64,000 nucleotides of DNA from Megascapheus bottae. Taxonomy: Eukaryota > Chordata > Mammalia > Rodentia > Geomyidae. Position numbers and translations under genes: made by a program. This document shows positions 12,460 to 24,581 of the stretch, one piece after another. The stretch spans positions 8,648,001 to 8,712,000 of the forward strand of contig JANJXV010000039.1 of the NCBI GenBank assembly GCA_024803745.1, read 5' to 3'. The notes beneath the pieces were generated by a model. The model had not been told where the DNA came from, made no database searches, and saw only the letters and a program-made list of their open reading frames with translations. The stretch's first letter is position 1. Each line of letters opens with the position of its first letter.

Positions 12460-13748
12460 ACAGTCTCCTAGAGTGGTGTCCTGTTGGGTGAGCTGGCTCG
12501 GCAATTATTATTATTATTATTATTATTCTCATTACACCAGGCAGATGGCAGAAGCAGGCGGTGGCTGGGAGGCGACAGGTCAGGGATGGTGTTTACCTGC
12601 TGAGGAGGGGCTCACATGAGACAGGCTGGGGTGCGGGTGTGGGGTGGAGAGGGAGAGATGTTGAGAAAGGCCTACGGAAACTGGCCACTCCTAATTCAGT
12701 GATGGATTCCAGTGATACAGGATGAGGCCAAATGGGGAGGATATGGGGTGTGTGTGTCGGGGGGTGGGGGGCCCTGAGAACAGAAGTTGGTCGTACTTGC
12801 TGAGAGCTGGAGTTGATGACTTGAATTCCTGATCTCAGGCGGAGCCCAAGGCGAGAAGCTGGGTGTTAATGGATGGCTCCTGACCTCTGCTGACCCTCTA
12901 GATCTCCAGGTCTGTTCTGGCCCCTGGAGGGAGGCTGGGCCTGGGGTGTGGTGAATCCTGGGGTGGCTCTGAGCTCGTGGTGGCCCTCAGTCCGGGTAAA
13001 CAGGATGAAGGCCTGGGTCAGGGCCCCTCCCCGCTCAGGGCAGCCAGTCTGCCCGGCTCACCCGGCTTCACATCCAGCTTTCTCCACGACAGGGATGAAA
13101 TGTAAACTGAGGCACTGCCTCCACCAGTCACATGGATTTGTCACCCCATGCCCTCTGGAGCTCCAGTGTCCCCGCGGGGACATGAGGAGGGGGGAATCCT
13201 CCACCTTTTCCTTTAAAGAAAGTGAGGACTTGAACCCAGGCCTGTGCCCCCCCCCAAGCTCCCCCACTTGAACATATGACAGAGTGAGAAAACAGCTCTC
13301 TTTCGGGTGCCATGTGGGAAGGAAACTCCTCCCAACTGAGACTGAGAGGAACCAAGCATGGCTCCCTGTACCCTGACATGTGGCTTACCCAAGATGGGGG
13401 TGGGGAGTCCCCTTGGAGGGGGCTCCCCTCCTTCTCTCCCTGCTGGGGTCCCGTCTGCCTGTGTAGGAACTCTCCTGAGTGTTCCCCAGCCGCCGGCCTT
13501 GGGGGTACATTGGCATGTCTCTCCTCAAATGGTCCCGACCCCACCCTGTGCCCCAAATTCTTAGAGGTTGGGTAACAAAGAGATTTTTTTGCACTCACTA
13601 CATCCCATTCCTCTGTCCCTCCCCAGGCCTCGTGTGCCCTCTCTCTCCCTCTCTCTCTGTCTCTCTCTCTCTTCTCTCTCTGCCTCAGTCTGTCTCTCTG
13701 TTTCAACACTCCCAATTAGAACTCATTACCCTATCGGTGGCTGGGCTT

Positions 13749-13816
13749 TGAGTCACAGGGAGGCGGGGCCGAGGGCCACCCAACCCTGTCAGCTGTCACC
13801 AGCCAACAGTATAAGG
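13749..13816 (+). promoter_or_regulatory. DMKN: DMKN core promoter: AP-1 site and TATA box
   Basis: TGAGTCA at 13749-13755, GGCGGGGCC GC box at 13762-13770 and TATAAGG at 13810-13816. The order matches the SBSN and KRTDAP promoters. Transcription should start near 13840, leaving a leader of about 180 bases before the ATG at 14022. Confidence 0.7.
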
Positions 13817-14021
13817 GCAAGTGGCAGGGAACGCACATTCTAGAAAGAACCAGAGAGGGCTGTGGGTTTCCAGGGCAGCAAGAGGAAGGCTGAGGACGAG
13901 AAGGCCCAGGGCGGTGGTCGGGAGGAAAGCAGTGGACAGAGGCGGGGAGCGAGAAAAGAAGTCAGCAGCCGAGAGCAGGGTGAAGACTGGTGGGAAGGAT
14001 TGAGGGGGTCCTCAGGGGGCA

Positions 14022-16729
14022 ATGAGGATGTGGGGGACCTTGGGCTGCCTCCTGCTGGCCCTGTGTCTGGGCGGCGGGGTGGCTGGCCCCTTGCAGCATG
14101 GCAGCCTGGGTGAGGCCATCAGCCATGGAGTAGGGCAAGCGGTGGGTGAGGGCGCAGGCCAGGCTGCCAGCCAAGGCGTGCAGGGCGCCCTGGGCCAAGG
14201 AGGCGGGAATCCGGGCAGCGCAGGGCTCCAGGGAGCGCTGGGCGAAGGCGCTAAGGAGGCGGCCAGCTCGGGTGTCCAGGATGCTATGGACCAGGGGCAC
14301 GGAGCTGGGGGCAGCTCTGGGGCCAGGGAGGCCGGAGGGGAATCCATCAGCCATCGTCTGGGAGAAGCTGCCCGCAGCCTCGGAGAAGAGGCGGGCAGGC
14401 ATGCAGAGGACTTGTTCCGGCGTGGACTGGAGGAGACCCACCACTCCAGGGTGTGGGTGAGTGCCTGGGGAGCCCCCGTGGAGAGGGGCACTTTTGTGGG
14501 TGCCACTGGGAAATGGCTGTCAGGATCCATGGAGCTGTTCGGGCTGGAGTTGAGTTGGGGGCAGACAGCAGTCATGACAGGGCCCTGACTTTTCTATGTA
14601 TTTATTGCTTTGGTGCCAGTCCTGGGGCTTGAACTCAGGGCCTGGGCACTGTCCTGAGCTTCTTTTGCTCAAGGCTAGCACTCTACCAATCGAGCCACAG
14701 TGCCATTTCCGGCTTTTTCTGTGCACGTGGTACCAAGGAATCGAACCCAGGGCTTCATGCCTGCTAGGCAAGCACTCTACCACTAAGCCACGCTCCCAGC
14801 CCCTGTCTGAGTTTTTGTGTGTTTTGTTCAAGATTCACGTTCTACCATGTGAGCTACAGCTCCACGCCTGGGGTTTTGCGGGTTAATTACAGCTAAGACT
14901 CACAGACTTTGCTGGCCTGGTAGGGCTTTGAACCTTGATCCTCTGATCTCAGCCTGCTGCACAGACGGTGGGTGAGGGGCGGCAGCATGGAGCCCACCTG
15001 GGCTGTTCTGTTTCAGGGCTCTTCAGGAGGCCATGGCATGTTCAATTCGGAGCAGAGCAATGGTGTGGGAGCCGGCTCCCCCTGGGGTCAAGCACACCCC
15101 AGAGGCCCCCAAGCCAGTTTTGGAACCAACTCTGTGGGTGGCTCTGCCGGCCAGGGAGGGGACACACGAGGGCTGTTCAACTACGGGACCAATGACGAGG
15201 TAAGGGGACTCTCTCCCCTCCTTTCCAGCCACACGGCACCCCTCACCCAGACTCAGTTTTGGGGGGGGTTGCCCACACCTCACATTCCCGTCTCCCCTTC
15301 CTTGTAGAGAGCTGTAGCGCAGCCCGGCTATGGCTCCGTACGAGGCAGCTCCTCCGAGGTGAGGGGGCCCTGGGGACAGGGACAGCCGTGGGGGGGACGG
15401 AGGCTGATGGGGGCTCAGCAGTGAGGGGGGAGAGAACCAGGCCGCAGGTAGTGGGGGACCTCTGGCCTGAGAGACAGCACCGGGCCTGGCCCACAAGTGA
15501 CTGTGACAAAACTCTCTACTCTCCAGTGCACCAACTCACCGCCATCTGGCTCAGGAAGCAGCTCCAGCAACTCTGAGGTAAGAGGGGGGGTCTGTGGCAC
15601 CCCAAAACAGGGCTTTGATGGTCCTGGCCTTGGTCCCACCATCCTGTCTGCCTCTGCCTCTCAGGGAAGCAGTGGTGGCTCCGGCGGCAGTGGCTCTGGT
15701 GGCAGTGGCTCCGGTGGCAGTGGTTCCGGCGGCAGTGGCCACAGCGGCAGCAGTGGTGGTAGTAGTGGCAGCGGCGGCGGTGGTGGCAGTGGCAGCAGCA
15801 GTTCTGGGTCCAGCAGGGTGAGTGTTGTCCCATGGCTGAGGGTAGCAATGGGTGGGGGCTCTGGGGACCCTTGTCAAGGAGGAAAGCCTTGGGGTTCCCC
15901 AGGAGCCATCAAAGTGACAGCACGGCCAGCTTCAGTCAGCCAGGCCCCTCGTGGGACTCTTCCCCAAGAGCTGCCTTGGCCGGATGGGAGGGTGCTGCTT
16001 GTTGTCTAACCTCAATCCCTGGCCTGATGAGCCTGTCTGAGCAGAGCGGGGAGGAGGGAGGAAAGAAGGCAGGCAAAAATACAACAGGCACACAGGAGCT
16101 GTTGGGGAACAGCGGGGGGCGGGGGAGCCAGGATTACAGACTTGGGGACCCCTGAAAGGGACATTAATAACTGTAGCACATGGCCTAGGACCCTGAAGAC
16201 CAGAGAGAGGGCCAAGAGGACAGCCACAGGCATGGAAGGTTTAAGAAAAGGGATGCAGCTAGTTGAGCAAAAGGCACTCAGGGACAGCACCGGCCTCTGA
16301 GTTTAAGTCCCAGAACAGGCAAAAAGAAAAGAAAGGAAAAGAAAAGCGGGTGCAGAAAAAAGGGGCCCAGCTGGCCTCAGTTTCCCTGGGGGTCTGCGAA
16401 GGGGCTGGGGATTCTGACAAGGCTGAATAACAAGTAGTTTTGATGTGCAGCCCCTTAACACGACTCTTTCCCCCTCCATCTAGGGCAGAGAAAGTTCGAT
16501 TAACTGTGATGCACCCTTTTCCGTTTCCAGGGTAAGGATTTGGGGGACCCCAAGGCCCTCCTTTTCTTCTGGGAGGGCTGGTGAGGAAGGGCTGGCCCAG
16601 AGCAAGCTCCAGCCTGACCCCTGGTGGCGTGTGGTGGTAACGCGCCTCTGGTGTGTGCCTCAGCCTGCCCCTAGTGGCAGATGGTGGTAATGCTCTACTA
16701 GTGTGTGCTTATGTTGCTGCCTCCTGGAG

Positions 16730-16785
<56 letters not shown>

Positions 16786-19488
16786 AACCATACATACCTG
16801 GCACTCTGTTTGGATAAATGACCCCACCCCACCGCCCACCCCCATCTTGGCCGGCGGAGGAAGCCATGGAGGATGGAGAAGAGGGTTGGAATTTAAGGAG
16901 TCCTCTCCACACACAAATACCCATAACAATGCCGGACAAACTTTTTTGTTTTCCAGTCCTGGGACTTGAACTCAGGGCCTAGGCACTGTCCCTTGGCTTT
17001 TAAACAAGGCTAGGACTCTACCACTTGAGCCATGGCTTCACTTCTGTCTTTTTATTTGGTAGAAAAGAGTTCTCATGAACGTTGCTGTCCAGGCTGGCTG
17101 TGAATTGCGAGCCTCAGATCTCAGCCCCCTGAGCGGCTAGGAAGACTGATGTGAGCCTCCAGTCCCAGCTTGTCCTTTGAAAGATGGGGGGGCTCTTGTT
17201 TCCTTCTAGGGAACTGGTTCTGACTCCTCCTCAAGCAGTGACAGTGGAAACCATGAAAGCAATGGAGGCAGCGGAAGCAGGGAAAACAGTGGAAGCAGGG
17301 AAAGCAGTGGAAGCAGGGAAAACAGTGGAAGCAGGGAAAGCAGTGGAAGCAGGGAAAGCAGCGGAAGCAGAGGAGGCAGTGGGCATGGAGGCGGATCGGG
17401 CAGCAGAAGTAAACCTGAGGTGAGTGGTCAGGATGGGAGGAGAGGTAGACATTAAACTCTGAAAGAAAAGAAATTGGAATCAGCACACCCTTGGAGATTA
17501 GGGAGTGTGGGCATGGCTGGATAGAGTGAGGAAGGTTGCTGTTAGAGAGTGGGGCGCAATGGCTCATGCTTAGAATCCCAGCTATATGGGAGGCCTAATT
17601 AGAAGGAATGAAATTCCAGGCCAGCCTGAGGGCAGAGTGTGGGTGAGAAGCTAGCTAGACATCATCTCATCCACAAGCTGGGTGGGGTGGTTCATGTCTG
17701 TAATCCCAGCTCCACAGATCTGACCTCTCTGGAGGCCCAGGTAAAAGGTTTTTGGATGGAGGCTGGCCTCAGGTTTCCAAGTACGAGATCTTAGGTGGGA
17801 AAAATGAAGACTTGGCACGTGGCTCAGTCAGTAGAGCACCTGCCTTGCAAGGGTGAGGCCCTTCCGAAAAGAAAAAAAGCTTCCGTTTCAGGGTTGGGAT
17901 TGGTGATTCAGAAAAAAACCTGAAAGTCTCCCTTTTCCACAGTGTGACAATTCAGGGAATGACGTATGGATGGCCAAAGAATCTGGGAGTCAGGTAAGGA
18001 CCACAGACCCCGGCTTGTGACTGCTGTATGCCTGAGTCACTGAGTCCCTGAATGCCAGAGGCTCTCCTCCAACAAACAAGCAGGAGAGTGGGTCCTAATC
18101 AGGAAATCCAGAGCCCCGGCTGCCAATCAACAGCAGGAGGAGAGGCAATCCAAACAGGAAATCCAGAGCCCCGGCTGCCAATCAACAGCAGGAGGAGAGG
18201 CAATCTAAACAGGAAATCCAGAGCACCACGTGGCAATCAAATCCGTATCTCACTCTACATCCACCTGCTGCTGTGGAAATTTGTTGAGATCTGAAGATTG
18301 AGGTTCAAAGCTAGGTTGGGCAGGAAAGTCCACAAGATTCTTATCTGCCGTGAGCCAGCAAAAAGCCAGAAGTGGAGGTGTGCCTCAAGTGGTAGAGTGC
18401 TTGCCAGTGAAAAAGCTAAGGGACAGCATCTAGGCCCTGAGTTCAAGTCCCAGTACCAACACCAACACACACACACACGAAGGAAAACTAGGGGAGAGCC
18501 AGATGCCTTGGGGGCCTTTGGGGGCAGTTTGTACAAATGAATTTAACAGACAGGGATTGAAGTCCTGGCTCAGTTGGTAGAGTACCAGCCAATGAACAAA
18601 GCATCAGAGCAGACACTGTCTACTCAGGTGAGAGCTGGGCACAAATCCGTCCATCAGAGGAGATGGATCCGTCAGTGAGGAGGCGCTCTGCCCGGGGTTT
18701 TGGTGCCCGCGAGTCACTCCTCACCTGCACAATAACGTCCTGCTGTCCCCCCCGCCCCTGCCCCGCTCACTTCCACACTCTGTCTCTCTAGGAAAGCAGC
18801 GAGGGCGCTCACCTCCTGGGGAGCCCGAGTGGCCATCGGGTGAGCGAGGGAGGCTGGGGATGGAGGGACCCTGGGGGGTGGGACAAAATGCCAGGCCGGG
18901 GAAAAGGACCCACAGAAAAACCCTGTGTCCTTCCTTCCTTCCTCCCTCCTTCTTTCCCTCCCTACTGACCCCCTCTTTGTTTCTGGCGGCCATGAGGCTT
19001 GAATCCAGGCCTAGGCACTCTCCCTGAGCTTCTTTGCTCAGGGCTAACACTGTACCACTTGAGCCACAGCACCACTTCTGGCTTTTTCTGTGTATATGGT
19101 TCCAGGGAATCGAACCCAGGGCTTTGTCCACGCTAGGCCAGTATGATACCACTAGGCCATACTCCCAGCCCTTGTTTTTGGTATTTAATTGGCGATAAGA
19201 GTCTCATAGAGTCCTGCCGAGGGTGGCTTTAAACTCCGCTCCTTCGATCTCAGCTTCCTGAGTGGCTGGGATTCCAGGTGCCAGCCACCAGTGCCTGGCT
19301 TTGGTCCGCCTCTAGTACAGGAAGCTCAGTCATAACTAGGGAAAGGAGAGTAAGTCAGGCCTCTGAATCCCAGCCTGACCGCAGGAAGCTGGCATTCCCA
19401 GAGCCTGACAGGTGATGGAGCTGGTATTTGAACCCCAAGTTCAGTGACTTGCAGCAACTCCACGGGAATTGAGTTCAAGCTGCAGCAT

Positions 19489-19538
<50 letters not shown>

Positions 19539-22500
19539 GCATCGACCACCCAGGAACATGGTAGGATAAGACAAAGTGTGCTGCACACAGTAGGACCACA
19601 TGTAAGCTATACCCATCATTTTCAGTGGTGCTTTGAGGACAGAGCAGGGAGGGGTAGGCGGAGCTTGGCCATGCCAGTCACTCCAGAAAGGCAGGGCTTG
19701 GAGTAGGGGCAGCAGGGACTGAGCAAGGGACAGCAGGGCAGCTGGCAGGCTGTGCCCCACATTTGCATGGGTCACCAGCACCCCGTTTCCTTCACCCAGG
19801 GCCAAGGGTACAATGAAGATTGTGGAAGAGCTGGAAGTTTCAGTGGAGTCAATACTATGGTGAGTTCAAATCTCAACCACCTCAGTGCCAGGCCTCCCCC
19901 CACCATACCTCTTGACCCTGCCTCACTTTTCTTCTTAAAATGCTGGCACTGATAGGCCAGGAGTTTGGTCTAGTGGTAGAGTGCTTGCCTAGTGTGCATG
20001 AAGACCCGAGTTCGATTCCTCGGTACCACATACATAGAAAAAACTGGAAGTGGTTCTGTGGCTCAAGTGGTAAAGCGCTAGTCTTGAGAAAGCCTAAGGA
20101 CAGCACTCAGGCCCCGAGTTCAAGCCCCAGGACTGGTGAAAAACATGCTGACACTGGGGCTTGAACTCAGGGCCTGGGTGCTCTCTAAGTGCTCTCTCTC
20201 TTTCTCTCTTGCTCACAGCCAGTGTTCTACCACTTGAGCCACAGCTCCACCTCTAGCTTTTTGCTGTTTTGTTGGAGTTGAGAGTGTCCCACACTGTCCT
20301 GTCCTGAGATGACTTTGAATTGGGACTCTCAGATCTCAGCTTTCTGAGTGATTGAGATGACATTTGTGAGCCACTGGCCCGGCTTTGTTCCAAAGAAGTC
20401 ACAATGCAATGTGACTTCTTATCCTTCTGCCCTTTCTCTATGGTTCCCTAGAACTCTCCGAATGCTCCTGGGCCCTTCGACTTTGACTACTTCTGGAAGG
20501 TGAGGCTTATATGACTGTAGTCCCCTCTTCCTGGGAAAAACCCCACCCTGCCTGTGGTCCTAAGTCCAAGTACTTTTTATTTATATTTATTTCCTTGTTT
20601 GTGCCAGTCCTGGGACTTGAACTCAGGACCTGAGCACTGTCTCTGAGTTTTTGTGCTCAAGATTAGTGCTCTATCACTTGAGCCATAGCTCAAGCCTGGC
20701 TTTTTGGTGGTTTACTGGAGATGAGTTTCAAGGACTTTTCTGCCCAGGCTGGCATCGACCCTCAATCCTTTATAGCTCAGCCTCCTGAGCAGCTAAGATG
20801 ACAGGCACGAGTCACCAGCTCCCTGGCTGATGACCAGGATGATTCTTTCTGTTTCTCTGCAGAACTTAAAATCCAAGATGGGCTTCATTAACTGGGATGC
20901 AGTGGACAAGGTGAGAAGGGAGGGAGGGAGGGAGGGAGGGAGGGAGGCCTGCTCTGTCTCTGCTCCAGCTATTGCGGGGGGTGGGGAGAGGGATGAGAGT
21001 CAAAGTCCCCGAGAAGGAATTAAGGTTCAAATCAATCCAAACACTTACGGAATGTTCTCGAGAAGATCTGGGGGGCAATCAAGCCCCACCTGGGACATGT
21101 GGACTTAAGCAGGGATAATGACAGCCTCAGGTCCCTATGTCCTCAGAACCAGCCTTTCCAGCTGCCCTGCCTGGCCTCCACGATTCTGACCCCCCCTACC
21201 TGGAAAAAGAAAATGCCATTCTTCAAGCTTCCTTTCTGTTGTTGTTCTTGGTTATGGGACTTGAACTCCGAACCTGGGGTCGTCCCTAAGCTGCATTTTC
21301 TGCTCAAGGCTGGGGCTCTAGCACTTTAGCCACAGAGCCACTTCCGGTTTCCTAGTGGCTCGTGGGAGATAAGAGTCTCATGAACGTTCCTGCTTGGGCT
21401 GGCTTTGAACTGCGATCCTCAGATAGCAACCTCCCGAGTAGCTAAGATTACAGGCGCCAATAACCTTACTTAAGACTCCCCTCCTCCTCTCTAGACTCAG
21501 CCTTCAGCTGGAAACCAGCCATGGCACTTCTCCCGGCCCCCATCTCTTCTCCATTCTCTGTGTCTACTGCTATCTCGAGTGGGTGGGGGTCAGAGAGGCA
21601 CTGGAGATGGGGTAGAAAAGTGGGGAGGTCCTGGTCCCCAAATTCTGCTACACAGGTCCCGAGGAAGGGGACTGGGAGAAAAACAATATATGCCTACGTT
21701 TCCGGTTGAGCCAAAACTCAGATCAGAGTGCTAACTGGAATCCCCATTTTTTAATTTATAGAGTCGCATCCCATCTCCCAGCACCCGAGCTCTTCTCTAT
21801 TTCCGCAGGCTTTGGGAGGTAAGAGCCGCCCCCCCTCCAATACCTGGAGGGATTCCTAGGGGACCCCTGCCCCCACCGTGATGCCTTCCTCACCACAGCA
21901 CCTAGCCTGGTCATCATACTGTGCCTGGATGGGGCCTCTCCCCCAACACCCTGGAACCCCCAAACTCTTGGGACTTGAACTCAGGGACTGGGCGCTGTCA
22001 CTGAACTTGTTTCACTTAAGACTAGCGCTCCCCCACAGCTCCACTTTCTGGCTTTTCAGTGGTGCATTGGGAGATAAGAGTCTCAGGGACTTACCTTCCA
22101 GGCTGGCTTTGAACCGTAATTCTCTGATCTCAGGCTCCTGAGTAGCTGGGATTACAGGCGTGAGCTCCACTGCTGGGTGCAAGCCTGTCCTAAACCCTCA
22201 GTGTTTCAGGCTTTCTGAGGGGCTGCTCACCTCTCCTCCCTTCTCCCTTCCAGGATTTCAAACGCAGAACTCCTTTCTTCAACTGGAAAGAAATTGAGGT
22301 AAGACTAGCATGCATGAAGACCTGGGTTCAATTTCTCAGTACCACAAACCCAGAGAAGGCCGGAAGTGGTGCCGTGGCTCAAGCTGGGACAGTACTAGCC
22401 TTGAGAAAGCTCAAGGACAGTGCCCAGGCCCTGAGTTCAAGGCCCAAGACTGGCCAAAAAAAAAAAAAAAAGATCTGGTGAGCCCATGGCGGCTGGAGCT

Positions 22501-22927
22501 GTGGCGTGAGCACGTCTGTACCCCAGTGCACACTTGTGGCCATGGCCTCTGTGGCTTACTTGGGCTGGGGGCGTGGTCTCCATGTGGCCATCAGATCACC
22601 TGTCCATGGCAGGGTGGCCGAGGGTGGGCAGGGCCCAGGCGGGGAGCTGGAGCCAGTCTCGCCTGTGACCAGTGCAAAGACCATGACGGCACTGTTTCTA
22701 CCTCTCAGGGCTCAGACATGGCCTCCCTCCAGAAGAGGGCCGGGGGCGCCGACCAGGTGAGCAAAGTTCAAATCCAGCCAGGGCAGGGAGGCCTGTGAGG
22801 CTCTTTCCTCCAGTTAGACAGCAAAAAACTAGGAGTTGGATTGTGGCTCAAATGGTAGAGCATTATGTTTGAGTTGAAAAAGCTCAGGGACAGCAGCTAG
22901 ACCTGAGGTCAAGCTCTAGGACTGGTA

Positions 22928-22985
<58 letters not shown>

Positions 22986-24581
22986 ACACACTGGGATTTC
23001 AGAAACATCCAATCTGAGCCAGGCATGGTAGGTCACGCCTATAATTCCAGCTATTCTGGAGGCTGAGATTGGGGAGGACTGGGGATACAGACCAGCTAGG
23101 AGAAAATGTTCATGAGACCCCCATCTCAACAGAAAGAGCTGGCCATGGTGGCATAAACCTGTCATCCCAGCTGTGGCAGGAAGTGTAAACAGGAGGATTA
23201 CAGTCCAGATTGGCCCAGGATAAAAATAATCATAATAATAAAACAAAACTCTATCTCAAAAATAACCAAAGGGAAAAGTAAGAGGATCGGGGTTCAAACC
23301 CTAGTACTGCCAAACAATTTTTAAAAATGAAAAAAAAAATAGTGGGCCGGGAGTTTGGCCTAGTGGAAAAAGTGCTTGCCTGGCATGCATGAAGACCCGG
23401 GTTCAATTCCTCAGTGCCACATACATAGAAAAAGCTGCAAGTGGTGCTGTGGCTCAAGTGGTAGAGCTCTAGCCTTGAGAAAGTCCAAGGACAGTGCTCA
23501 GGCCCTGAGCTCAAGCTCCAAGACTGGCAAGAAAATAGTAAAAGCAATGTCCAGTGAGGGCAGGGAGAAGGGGGGCTTATCCTAGAGCAAAGCGCCTTCA
23601 TGTCTTCTTTCCTTTCCTCCCCTCCCCTCAACCACAAGCACCACCAACAAGCATATGCTGCTAGCCAAGGCTGGCAGAACTCAGTGAAGACGCCCCCGAA
23701 GGTGAGTCTCCACCCAACCTTGTTTGTTTGACACTCAGGTGCCCTGAAAACAGCTCAGCAGGCAATGACGGGCCAGAGTTCTACCCCAGTATCCTCTCCA
23801 CCAAAAGAGCCGGGTGCAATGGCTCACGCCTGTTGTCTCAGCCACTCAGAAGGCTGAGGTCTGAAGTTTGTAGCCAGCTCAGACAGCAATGTGTGAGACT
23901 TTCCTCTCCAGGGAACCACCAGAAAAGCCACAAGTGGTACCGTGTCTCAAGTGGTAGAGGACTGGCAATAAACAAACAAACAGGCACTGTAGCAATGGTA
24001 GCTACTCCGGAGGCAGCAGTTGAAGGATTGCATTCTGAGGGCAGCCTATGCAAAAGCCCGAGACTTTATTTATTTAAGAGTAAAGTAAAAGGGCTGTGTG
24101 GTGCAGCTCAAGTGAGCCTAAAGCTGAGCACGAGCTTGAGACCCCCAAGTTCAAGTCCCCGTGGCTGAGGAAAGGAGGGGCGGATACCCATGTGGGTACC
24201 CACAAGGTGGCCTGTTTCGACTCACCCCTCTGGCAGAGGGCCATCTCTTCTCCTGTCCCCAGCCTTGATCTCTGCGGGCTCAGGGGTCATGTTCGGCCTC
24301 ATGTTGAGGAAATGTTCCAGTCCGTGGGGGATGGAGAGCCATAGGGAGGCAGAGGCCGGGCGGAGCCCATCGAGGCTGCTCTGGCCCCGACTCACCTCCT
24401 CTGTCTTTGTCTTGCAGGGAGGAGCCACAGCTGCTTCCTCGGTGAGTATGTGGCTGGGGACAGAGGGTCCGAGGCTGGAGAGGGAGGTGGCAGTCCACGT
24501 CCACGCTCACCCGTCCCCTTCCTCCTGTCCTAGGCGTCCCAGGCACAGCCTGACCTGCTCAAGTGGCTCAAGTTTTGGTAG
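14022..24581 (+). CDS. DMKN: Dermokine, secreted epidermal glycoprotein
   Basis: Eighteen coding exons can be joined in one frame, all phase 0: 14022-14456, 15017-15199, 15308-15358, 15527-15577, 15665-15817, 16484-16531, 17210-17419, 17943-17993, 18792-18839, 19800-19859, 20452-20499, 20863-20910, 21762-21818, 22254-22298, 22709-22756, 23639-23701, 24418-24441 and 24534-24581 (TAG); about 556 residues. Domains in order: signal peptide (residues 1-22), Gly/Ala-rich amphipathic region, Ser/Gly low-complexity region (exon 5, poly-GGS), Ser/Arg/Glu repeats (exon 7), then a conserved C-terminal part with FNWDA/FNW modules and a KFW terminus. The C-terminus matches human dermokine (SRIPSPSTRALLYF, ASLQKRAG, LKFW). 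Dermokine is secreted by differentiating keratinocytes. Beta isoforms use the N-terminal exons; gamma/delta isoforms use downstream promoters in human. Exons at 16484 and 18792 are the least certain. Confidence 0.9.
15665..15817 (+). repeat. DMKN: DMKN exon 5, Ser-Gly low-complexity coding repeat
   Basis: In-frame run of (GGC/GGT)(AGT/AGC)-type codons giving a poly GGS tract of about 50 residues, the Ser/Gly domain typical of dermokine beta. It is prone to length change. Confidence 0.85.
16484..16531 (+). CDS. DMKN: Candidate DMKN exon 6 (16 codons)
   Basis: It is flanked by a good acceptor (pyrimidine tract, then TAG) and a GTAAGG donor. It is 48 nt long, phase 0 on both sides, with no stop. 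Its content (GRESSINCDAPFSVSR) has no clear counterpart in the human protein as I remember it, so it may be lineage-specific, optionally spliced or a chance call. Confidence 0.45.
17210..17419 (+). CDS. DMKN: DMKN exon 7, Ser/Arg repeat exon
   Basis: Seventy codons between TTCTAG and GTGAGT. After GTGSDSSSSSDSGNHES come five copies of a six-residue GSREXS-type repeat (X = N or S), then a Gly-rich end. It corresponds to the human GNHGG...HKPG segment, and the hexapeptide expansion looks lineage-specific. Confidence 0.8.
18096..18240. repeat. Intronic minisatellite, about 2.6 x 55 bp
   Basis: Three successive copies of a ~55-bp unit beginning AGGAAATCCAGAGC and containing GCCAATCAACAGCAGGAGGA. 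The first two are nearly identical and the third is partial and diverged. Lies inside the DMKN intron 17994-18791. Confidence 0.85.
18792..18839 (+). CDS. DMKN: Candidate DMKN exon 9 (16 codons)
   Basis: A 48-nt phase 0 open segment between TCTCTAG and GTGAGC, encoding ESSEGAHLLGSPSGHR. Splice signals are convincing but the peptide cannot be aligned confidently with human dermokine from memory. Confidence 0.5.

Larger units (their letters stand above)
6390..13740. mobile_element. SBSN-DMKN intergenic region, repeat-rich
   Basis: No gene is supported. SINEs: 7003-7105 (+), 7197-7370 (+), 7665-7880 (+), 8270-8440 (-), 8515-8720 (-), 8965-9175 (-), 9460-9880 (-, nested pair), 9990-10210 (-), 10700-10925 (+), 11107-11290 (+), 11386-11560 (-), 11588-11810 (+) and 12168-12410 (+). 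Simple repeats: (TG)n 6900-6937, (GGAA)n 7491-7572, (GGAA)n/(GAAA)n 7884-7997, (TG)n 8912-8951, (TCTG/TCTA)n 9270-9345, (CTT/CCT)n 9396-9450, (CA)n 10922-11002, (TG)n 11328-11367, (CA)n 12411-12455 and (ATT)n 12506-12527. About 12620-13600 is unique and GC-rich without a recognisable exon. Confidence 0.7.
14457..24417. mobile_element. DMKN introns, SINE and microsatellite content
   Basis: SINEs by intron: 14605-14800 (-) and 14803-14960 (-); 16955-17155 (-); 17545-17650 (+) and 17680-17870 (+); 18285-18470 (+) and 18545-18640 (+); 18975-19290 (-); 19955-20140 (+) and 20145-20385 (-); 20600-20825 (-); 21240-21465 (-); 21960-22180 (-); 22308-22458 (+); 22770-22925 (+), 23015-23320 (+) and 23345-23535 (+); 23810-24000 (+). 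Simple repeats: (TG)n 16732-16784, (CA)n 19491-19534, (GGGA)n 20917-20946 and (CA)n 22928-22991. The small exons sit between these insertions and none is disrupted. Confidence 0.65.
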
